From assembly GCA_963082875.1 (NCBI GenBank), contig OY720098.1, positions 6,324,001 to 6,388,000 of the forward strand: 64,000 nucleotides of DNA, in the 5' to 3' direction. The stretch's first letter is position 1. Each line of letters starts with the position of its first letter. This DNA is from Corella eumyota (Eukaryota; Chordata; Ascidiacea; Phlebobranchia; Corellidae). Below, in pieces: positions 55,260 to 64,000 of the stretch. Below the pieces are notes generated by a model that worked only from the letters and a program-made list of their open reading frames with translations, was not told the DNA's origin and searched no databases. The translations under genes were made by a program, and so were the position numbers.

Positions 55260-56208
55260 TTTTAGTTTTTCTTAGTTTAAATAATCTACAATATTTATAA
55301 AGAAATTTATAACTTTGTTAAATTAATCAAAAATCAAAATCCAATTGTTTTTTTTAACTTTTTTACTACCAAACATACATCAGACTTTTCTTGTACTGTT
55401 CAAAGGAAATAAAGTGTTGCAATCTAAATTAGGGCGTTGTTTGAATTACAAAGAAAGTAGTCCAAATTTTCGCAACTATTCAAATTAAACCGTACAAAGT
55501 CCGTGCTGGTCTTGTTTTTATCAAAAACAGTAAACATTTAATTAAGGTTGCAATAGCAAGTCAACGAAGGTTATTATATCATAGCTTCACGGTTCCTTGT
55601 TTGTTTTTCAGATTGAATTTGTTGTTAAGATATTTGTCACGTGACATTGTCGTCATTTTTGTTTAATACTTAAAGCGTCTTCTAATAACTTTTTTTGCGC
55701 AACGTTTTTAATTGATTTTTTTAAATACCAATGCGCCAAATATGGTATTTAAAATATACCTAATAGCGTTTGGAAGTTTTTTGTATGTTTTTTTATTAGA
55801 ACATCGAAAAAATTATGTAAAACCAAAATGAGGTTATGTTTACACGAAGTCAATTTCTCTTTAAACAGAAACTTGATGTTTTCCGTACTGATGACTTATA
55901 GCCAGGCATGTTTGCTATTTTGTTTTTTAAGTAAACCTTTGTATTTACTTAACATTTGAAAAATTGAATTTATAACTCAGCGATGGCCGCGTTTGCCATG
56001 TGACGTTATCACGCGGTGGGTTTCCTACGAGTGAAAATAAAATAGAGTTAAACTTTAACTTTTCAAAAGTTGATAAGCATAGTGCAGTGGTGGCAGGTTG
56101 GCAAATCAATTAGGACTGACAAACTAAAGTAAATATACCTTTGAACTAATGCATTTTTTTGTTTTAGTCAAACAATTAACGCAAATAATAGACTGTTAAA
56201 ATTTAAAT
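55260..56208. promoter_or_regulatory. Divergent upstream region, peptide gene (-) and OST-alpha-like gene (+)
   Basis: About 950 bp. Contains GTCACGTGAC near 55635 (an E-box palindrome CACGTG within it). No coding exon found. Promoter role assigned by position. Confidence 0.4.
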
Positions 56209-58793
56209 ATGAATGTTATCGAGGATTCAGATATACGCCTGTTCAATAAGTATTTTAAAAGGATGAACGGTACTATTGTTCCGCCGCCGGGTTATTGTCC
56301 GATTTTTGCACCACAGTCGAATACTTTTTCGCAAGGTATGAAAATTTAAATTGTAATTTTAATAAAATAATTTAATTGTTATGGTTCAGTATGTTAGATG
56401 TACGTTAAACGCCTAAAAAAAATTATAAACGCGCAAAATTAAAACCGGATAATTTATATATTTATATCATCAGAACTTTTTATTATAGTAGGAGGGATTT
56501 TTGACGTTTCTTAATATTAATAAAGTTTTTTTGTAGAATTATATAACGAATGGGGCGCTTGGGCTATTGTCTACCTCATCATACCAGCGATTCTTACTTT
56601 GATAATAATTGGAATTTATTTGGAAGAAATAGCTTATATCTTTCTAAAAGCAAATTCAAAGGAATTGCGAAACTCAATTTTATGGATTTTAGGAACACAT
56701 CCGGTAAAAATTTCTTTACAAAGAAAAACATTTTTTTCAAATTTTTTAAAAAATTTTTAAATGTTAATAATTTTTTTTCATCATAAATAATCAATTAAAA
56801 CAGTTTGGTCGTTATCTTTGTGAAATATAGAATTGATTTAATCTATTTTTAATTTCAAAACAAATAGACGAAACTCCTCGTGATATTTACTTATTTATTG
56901 TGTCATCATCGTTACACAGTGAAAAGATTAATGGAATTAAAACATATACTTTTATAAGCTCATGAATCAACTGTTTGCTTAACTTTTATGACATTGCAAT
57001 ATACATACAACCATAAAATAAAATTCGTACCTAATTTCAAAATATTTTTAAAAATTGACTAAATATTTGTTTATTAATAAAAGGCGATTATGGCGATTGG
57101 CACAATAGCTGTGTTCATGCCAGCGTCTACAGTATACCTGAGTTTCATGTACAACATTTACCTTGCATTCGCTATCTACAAGTTTTACTATCTCATTATG
57201 ATATTCAGCGGTGGTAGTAAATGTTTTGTAGAAAAGAGCTCTGAAGCGATTATCTCTTTGAATCACATCCCGTGCTGTTGTCTCGTTTGTTTACCGACAG
57301 TACAAAATTCAACGTGAAATTTTATAGTTTTGATACAATTTAACTTTTTTTGTTTAGCATTGTTATTTATACGCTTTTATTTAACAATAAGAAATTAGGC
57401 CATAGTTTAAATTTGAATTTTTTTGATGTTAAATAGATTGAAAAAACAAATATTATTGTGTCAACATATGGTTTAGTTTCAACAGCCAATTTAATAATAT
57501 TAAATTTTTAGGACAAAAACAAAAATTATTAAATGGATGATCCTTCAAAATGCAATTTTCACCCCAATTTATGGAGCTCTTGCTGTTTTGCTCAAGTCGG
57601 ATTTTCATTTTTTTATCACAGTATGTATTTTCACCGAATTCTTTTTTAATATTGTTTAAATACTTATTAAAGTTTGGTAACGGTTGGCAATTTATAATAA
57701 CTAAACATTTTTTAGCCAGAAAACTCTTCTTTAAATGCGTCAACAATTATTTCAATATTCAACGCGTTTTCGATGTTGACATGCATGTACGGCTTCAGAA
57801 TGCTTTTTAAATTTGCAGTTCTAGTTAATGGTAACTATTCTAATTTGCTATTACTATAAAATATCATTTTTATTAGTATCAAGTACCGTTACTAATGCTG
57901 CACTGTTATATTCTGATTGTTTAATTTACATTTGGTTGTTTCAACTATCTAATAATTTCTCTATGATTTTCTATATCACAGGAATGGACGATCTTCATGC
58001 TATTAGGGGCAAAGCTATTGTAATGCAGGCAACATTATTCGTTATTGGCCTTGAAGGGGTTTTATTTAGCATTCTTGTTAAATATAACGTTATACCTTGT
58101 GCTCCGCCTTTGAATTTTATCGGACGTGGAAAGGGTAAAAATATGTAATACTATTGTCATTTCAGATGAGAATATATTTTTTCAAATATTTGTTTTTTTT
58201 TAGTTATTTTCAACTACGCATCAGTTTTACAAGCGTTTTTTCTAGGACTGTTAGCAAGGAAATATTACAGGTAAGTTGAAGCTGTGTTTATTAATATCCT
58301 TCTTAGAGAGTTAAACGTCCTGTAAGTCAAACTTGTTATTATGTTTTTGGTCTTAGTTAGAAAAGTTTGTTACACAAATAGTCCAAGTGTTGTAAGAAAG
58401 TTAATAACAAGTGTAATCTTTACTTAATGTTGTGTGGGCTACTTGTTTATTTAAAAAACAAGTGTTTTTTATCAAGTTGTTTTTTAAAAAGTTTTTAAAA
58501 TATATACATATAGATTTGTCTGTATTGAATTTTTTATTTTAACCTAATGTTAACATGTTGATATATTTTTAATTTAAAATCGTAGAAGAAAATCTGACAT
58601 TCAACGTCAAGTCGCCTTAACTGACGATGTCGTTTTGTCTGTGGGGGAAGAGGGAAGAGTTATTACCTTTTTAGATGCCTATCCTGGTAATGGTAAAAAT
58701 TACGAAGGTTTAGCTGATATCAGAAAAACTGAAAGCTACGAACAAACACTCCAATCTAACTCAACTACATCAATAGACAGACAACTAGTTTAA
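56209..58793 (+). CDS. SLC51A: Organic solute transporter alpha-like membrane protein (8 exons, 391 aa)
   Basis: Seven-helix protein of the OST-alpha/TMEM184 fold; with a beta subunit OST-alpha carries bile salts and steroid conjugates across the basolateral membrane by facilitated diffusion. Exons: 56209-56335, 56537-56703, 57084-57313, 57512-57620, 57716-57830, 57982-58134, 58204-58270, 58586-58793 (1176 nt, in frame). Helices are visible as WAIVYLIIPAILTLIIIGIY, AIGTIAVFMPASTVYLSFMY and later ones. The cysteine cluster HIPCCCLVCLP matches the CCCCCP run of OST-alpha. VIPCAPP and the final helix with LLARKYYRRK also agree with human SLC51A. The C-terminal tail is polar and variable. The orthology call is by motif order; a TMEM184-type relative is less likely. 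Confidence 0.85.
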
Positions 58794-59206
58794 ATAACTC
58801 AATAGCTCTATATTATTCTTATATACCACAATATGTTTTATATATGTATTTTTATAAGTACAAAGTAAATTAAATATGTAAATAATACAATTAAACGACA
58901 ACCAAACCTAGTTATTTAAGTTCAGGTTTGGGCATTTCAAAAAATTGCTAGAAAAGTATATTTACAAAAACATAATGTTAAAAAGCAATTTTATTTAAAA
59001 AAGATTATAGCAAACATTGCTTATAGTAAAAAAAAATTTGCTAATAAAAATGAATCGTTTTAATAAAATAATATGCAAATTAAATTATTTTTTACAGAAG
59101 AAACTTGGGGAAAAATAAATATTTAGCACAATATTAAGAATAGATACAGCAGAAAAAAGTTGCATAATTTATATGCTTTCGATAAATTGTGATACGTTTT
59201 TAAATT
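58794..59206. other. Short convergent intergenic region
   Basis: About 410 bp between the 3' ends of the OST-alpha-like and GPCR genes. Several AATAAA-type motifs on both strands; no gene. Confidence 0.5.
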
Positions 59207-62077
59207 TTACATTTTTTGGTCTCTACAGCAGCAGAACACTTTCTTTACCATTCTCTTGTATGCATTTTGAAAGCTTTTGCTGAGAACTCCATATATAACC
59301 GGGTTAAGTGAAAAGCTTAACAGGCAGAGGGCGCCAAAGGTCTACAATAAGAAGCATTACAAGTTAAAAAAAAATTAAGAAATAACTGCAGTATCACATC
59401 AATGTTGTAATATTAACAAAGGTATCAATACCATTAAATACCTTTTTAAGTTCTATTGGTGCATTGTCTTGTAGAAGAACTAAAATGCCGTAGGGAATCC
59501 AACAGAAGCTGAAAAACACAATAATCCACATCGACGTCTTAAACATTTGCATTTCATGCCGACTCCAATTTTTTACCAAAAGGCCCCTTTTCGCCATACT
59601 TGATTCGATTGTAGAACCTGATGTTATACCCTGTTATGTAAAATTATTTGTAAAAGCTGATGGCCAAATACTTATTTTTATATAGGTCATAAAACACATT
59701 CTTAGTCACACATTTCCTAAAAACGTTGTATTTATCGGAAATAATTGATTAAAGTGTTATGGTTGGCGTTGCGTTCTTACCGAAGACATATTTGTTAGTT
59801 CGTGCATGCTTTTTCGATAACCTTTAAAAATAAAAAAATATATTTTTACATTTTTTTGAAACCAACTATTAAACGTCACTTTAGAGATTGTTCAAGTCGG
59901 TGTTTACCTTTACTATTTCCGTCAGTTGAGATAGAGGTTGTTGCATAGGAAGAGCCTCTATTTTTATCAAAAGACTGTCTACTTTTCTTAACAGCCTATA
60001 TAAACAAATGGTTGTTAATATTTGTAAGCCTATATTTAAAATTTAAAAATAACTTTGTTTTTATGTAAATCAAAAAAAACAATATTTTTTTACAATTTAT
60101 ATATATTTAATAACAACATTTTGTAAGTGGTTTAATTTCTGTGTCAGAAAATCAATATAGTTCGTAAATCAATATATTTATATTTACCCATAGTATGCGA
60201 ATGTAGCAATAAACGGTCGTTGCGTGAGGTAGAAAATGTCCAACAAAAACAGGAACGAGAGTGTAGTAAAGTGGAAAAGTCCCGTCAAAGCAAATACACA
60301 CGTATTTTGCCGAGGAAAAATCGACCTCAATCCAGGCTTTATTAATACAATTTTTTTTAGATATTTTTTAAATTTTGGTTAAGTAAAAAGTAATTTTTAA
60401 CAAAAAAAAATATTTTAAAATTTACGCCAAAGTTTTTTGTACAATATATTAAAACATATTTAAAAAAAAATAAAAATTACCGAATATCAATGGTATTGTG
60501 TTGGCAATGGCAAAGAACCAAACAAACAAAATTGCCAAAAAAACTCGATTTTTTGTAACTATTTCGTGATATGACGTTGTTCTTCTGGCGGCAATATATC
60601 TAAAAAGATATGCTGAAAGTTTAGACATTTTTTAATTTGAAAAAAATTTTTTAAATTGTTTTTTAAAAAATTATTCATAAATTCAAAATTAAAAAAAAAA
60701 ATAAAACAGCACATAGGAAAACTTCAAACAAAAGATTTGGAATTTCACATAATAGATATAATAATTATTAAAATTTATTTGTTTAGCCTTTTTCTTCTAC
60801 GACTTCCGGTGTTTTGTTAACAAAATATGTGGAGGCTTGTTTTAATTTTTTATCAACACTTGCTTATTTACTTTGCATGACTAAATTAAACATACTCCTT
60901 ATGTAACAACAGATTTATTTGTTTGTTTTTTTAGCGCCTTACTATTTTTATCACATTATTAGGTGGTATGGCGAAAATGTTACGTTTGTATCTGCTTTGG
61001 GTTAACCGTACGTACACAAATCAAATACTATGTGTTTATATTCGCTTTCTGTGTTAATTGAATTTATTTACGTAATACCGTATACGACGTTTTAAGATTG
61101 TGAGTGTTATTTTTAAACGGATCGATCGTATGCGTGAAACAAGGAAATGTTAAATTTTACGAACAATATAGTTAGCCTCAAAAATCACAGTTAACCTAAA
61201 AACTACCATTTTCCCAATCGTGAATCTTGTTTTTAAAATTTTCCTATTAATACAACATTTTATTAGGCTTTGATTTTGCCCTTTAAAAATAAAAGTCTAA
61301 ACAAGCAATTTAAAATTATTATATTTAATGCTATTTACCTGTTTAATGCAATGAATGTCATAGTAAGGGCTGCGCAATGACAAGCCACGCCAGAAATACC
61401 AGCTGACACGTAGCATAACAAGTTATTCAGAAAATTTTCTGCTGTTATATTATGGATCATAATAATAGGAACTACCGTTCCGCAGACTAGAAAATCCGCA
61501 AATGCCAAGTTCACGATGAAGTAATTTGCAACCTGTAAAATAATAAATAGCTTAAAACAGTTTGCTTTAAAGTTTAAATAAACAATTTGTAGTTCGTTAA
61601 ATAAAATAGTTTTTATTGGTTATTTCTCGTGATATGTTCAAGTAGATATTTAATTTTAAAATAAATTTAGAATAAACAGTTGAACATTTTTTCTAAATAT
61701 TAGGGCTTTGATTCTCTTTCGTTCGTTGTACAATTTAAAATTTACCGATTTTCGTAATTTTCTTTCAATTTTGACGGCGATCATTGTCATCACATTTCCG
61801 ATAGTTCCAAAAACAAAAACGAAAATAAGAAACACGAAATGAAAAACGTGTGCGACGTTTAATTTCGATGAAGTCTCCTCGTAAAACGTTTCACTTCCGA
61901 CAACAAAAATGTGTAATATAATTTACAGGTATCGTTTTATCGTTAAAATTTACAAATATGTTAACATTTAATAATAAATCGGTTAAAAAAAAACAAGATT
62001 TATGACGTTATGTTATTCACTTACGCAGTTGCGTTAAAGTCTTCAGTCGTGGTCACCGAGCTTAAGGTGGAGTCCAT
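59207..62077 (-). CDS. Class A (rhodopsin-like) orphan GPCR (9 exons, 371 aa)
   Basis: Exons: 62077-62025, 61893-61746, 61532-61339, 60599-60481, 60336-60188, 59995-59908, 59821-59781, 59630-59442, 59341-59207 (1116 nt, phases close). The N-terminus has an NAT glycosylation site. TM1 has GTIGNV. TM2 has NLAFADFLVCG. TM3 ends ALNRYIAARR, that is NRY in place of DRY. TM4 and TM5 are in exons 4-5. The third loop is spread over two tiny exons rich in Ser/Thr and Lys. TM6 has FSFCWIPYG (CWxP) and TM7 SLNPVIYG (NPxxY). A CCC run (VFCCCRD) after helix 8 could be palmitoylated. NRY and NPxIY recall melatonin-receptor-like and related receptors; there is no opsin lysine in TM7. The ligand is unknown. 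Confidence 0.88.
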
Positions 62078-64000
62078 TTTTAAACAATTTTTTTAAGCAA
62101 TCTGTTTCACAAACAACTAGAACCTGCTTTTAAAAATCATGTACAGTTAGTTTCTAATGCATTGTACTCCCTTTAAAAAACATGTTATAACTTGTATGTA
62201 AAAATAGATAAAAAAAACTTATTTAATCTTATATAAACAATTGCATGAATCCAGCAATTAGTCACAAATAAATAGCGTTTGACCCCAAATTTTTTTAATT
62301 TGGCAACCGATGTTTCATTCTTGATTCACTAATTACAAGATTGTCCTTTAATATTTAGGCTGTCTTAAATACTAAACAGGCAACACAATTCTTTTACTTC
62401 CTGGTAATATTATTCCGAGTCAATATCAGGCTTTGATAACTTATGAACCGACAGTTCAACAAATCCAATAGATTTAAAAAATGCCACACAATTTAATAAG
62501 CTTCGGATTTTATAGTAGCACACATTTATTTAACAGGACTTTCTTTTTTACTGGTAACCACTGAGTTTCGTAAATGGCGTGAAAGATTAACAACCTTGTT
62601 ATTTATTGTGAGTCTGTTTTCTTTTCGAACAATATGTAAATTACGTCACATTAAACGAAAGCAAGCAACGTGCGCATTGCAAGAGGGAATTTTTCCATTT
62701 TTTACGATTCACAACTCTTTAATAACACACAAAAAAACTATGCGAGATTAATTGTCCCGTTAAAAGCTTTTTATATATCAAAAACTATAATTAATAAAAT
62801 AATCGAACATTTATTAAAGATTTGAGATACTTTTGTTTAAAACACGTTTTAATTTTTGGCTTCTGACGACCAAAGTCTTGATAAAAACCGTTTAAATTTT
62901 ACAAAGAATTGAAATTTTCTAAAGTCTAGGCATTTTTAAGAATTAAGGAATTTAGATTTTTTGTTTTGTTTTTAAAGCACACCCATAGTTCAACGACCAT
63001 GGTTTAGTGCCGTGTGCTTAACAAGAGGTAAGGTTGCATGAGCTGACGATGCAGGAAAATCGAAAAAACGTAAGCAGTAAACCTGCGCATGATTTTACTA
63101 ACTCCTTTTTACTTCCTAAACAATATCGGTTTCTTACCTGAAAACGCAACTAAGTATTTTTCTAGTTTCCTAAAGCAATTTTATTTAAAAACGCAGATAA
63201 ATTTAACGTTTAAAGTTTAATGGTAAACTAAATTATTTATGTAAAAATCAATGCAGTTAAAGAAATAAAAATTATTTTAGTTAATGGCAAGTGTTATTCT
63301 ATTTCTTTGAAAAATTTATAAACGTTTATTATAAATTTTTAAATTAAGTATTACGAATACAATAGAACCAGTATATTTGCAAGACAATTATAATGTATAA
63401 TGGCGTCGTAAATGTTTATTTATGTTATTTTATGGCAAAATTTGTATTATAATTTTGTTAGGTCTATTTAATAATTGACTTTATTTAAGACAATTAACCA
63501 TTGTTTATAGATATAATACAGGGAGAAAATGTCTACAATAGATTACAGATTTCTTACAAGACAGACTTTAGAGCGAGATTGTTATTTTATGCACGTGATT
63601 ACACGTATTTCCGAAAACAAAAAAGGTTGTGATACCCAGCAGCAGACTACAAAACTTAATTTACTTCTATATTACTACTCTCTGTGAGTGCCAATTACAT
63701 AATTAATTTTTTACGCAAATAATAACACAGTTTATCACCACTACTTGTTTATTATGGCAAATAACAACGAACACATTTACACACTTAAAATAGGTAGATT
63801 ACTGTCAGTAATTAAAATTCTATGTATTTTTAAATATAAACCAAAAATTTTAAACCATAAATTTTAATTTATTTATATATAAATATTATTGTGTTGGTTA
63901 AAGTTAACGTGATATAGTGCCAAAACTAAATTGATTTTTTTTAACGAATTACAAATACAAAAATTACAATGAATAAAATCTTAATCTATGTATTAAATGA
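62078..64000. other. Intergenic right end of the window
   Basis: About 1.9 kb upstream of the GPCR gene. AT-rich, no frame with recognisable content and no clear repeat. The GPCR promoter should lie in the first part. Confidence 0.45.

Noticed and set aside
57453-57810. Open frames on both strands over the OST-alpha-like gene
   Set aside because: They cross real exon/intron borders and read the wrong frame or strand; the splice model explains the coding signal.

Overview
The window looks like nuclear DNA of an ascidian tunicate, most likely a Ciona species. It is AT-rich and gene-dense, introns are short with GT/AG borders, and the encoded proteins are animal or chordate types (NDC80, RRN3, RINT1, delta-protocadherin, OST-alpha, Rac-like GTPase). 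It also carries tRNA-derived SINEs of the kind known from Ciona. I rebuilt 16 protein genes. For the 12 multi-exon genes I joined exons by hand, and every model closes in frame with consistent splice phases. Species and orthology calls rest on reading alone, with no database search.

Layout. 1.4-2.5 kb (-): single-exon serpin. 4.1-6.9 kb (-): nine-exon adenylate kinase with an N-terminal RIIa/DPY30-like docking domain. 7.2-11.1 kb (-): sixteen-exon NDC80. 11.1-21.1 kb: ten kilobases with no convincing gene, probably upstream and regulatory DNA of the next gene. 21.1-27.5 kb (+): eighteen-exon delta-protocadherin. 28.3-30.4 kb (+): eight-exon gene for a membrane-anchored protein whose C-terminal third resembles the microtubule-binding stalk head of dynein heavy chains. 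30.7-48.8 kb: seven minus-strand genes head to tail, in transcriptional order RRN3, RINT1, an 11-beta-HSD-like SDR, two tandem APMAP-like genes, ITPA and a divergent Rac-like GTPase. 50.1-53.5 kb (+): secreted galaxin-like protein with 30 Cys-Cys pairs. 54.6-55.3 kb (-): small secreted lysine-rich peptide. 56.2-58.8 kb (+): OST-alpha (SLC51A)-like transporter subunit. 59.2-62.1 kb (-): class A GPCR. The rest shows no gene.

The most unusual DNA is in ITPA intron 1. A 3.1 kb element there has terminal inverted repeats and a 9-bp flanking duplication. It carries two opposed arms of a 168-bp tandem satellite; the long arm has a four-unit (672 bp) higher-order period, and most units contain the CRE palindrome TGACGTCA. 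Between the arms lies a two-exon coding fragment whose first exon starts with satellite sequence, so the satellite seems to have grown from an intron/exon boundary.

The genes do not form one pathway. Several are housekeeping (RRN3 for Pol I initiation, RINT1 for Golgi-ER tethering, NDC80 for kinetochores, ITPA for nucleotide-pool cleaning). The others are cell-surface or secreted (protocadherin, galaxin-like, peptide, OST-alpha, GPCR). The close same-strand spacing on the minus strand fits the compact, partly operon-organised genomes known in Ciona, but operon status is inference.
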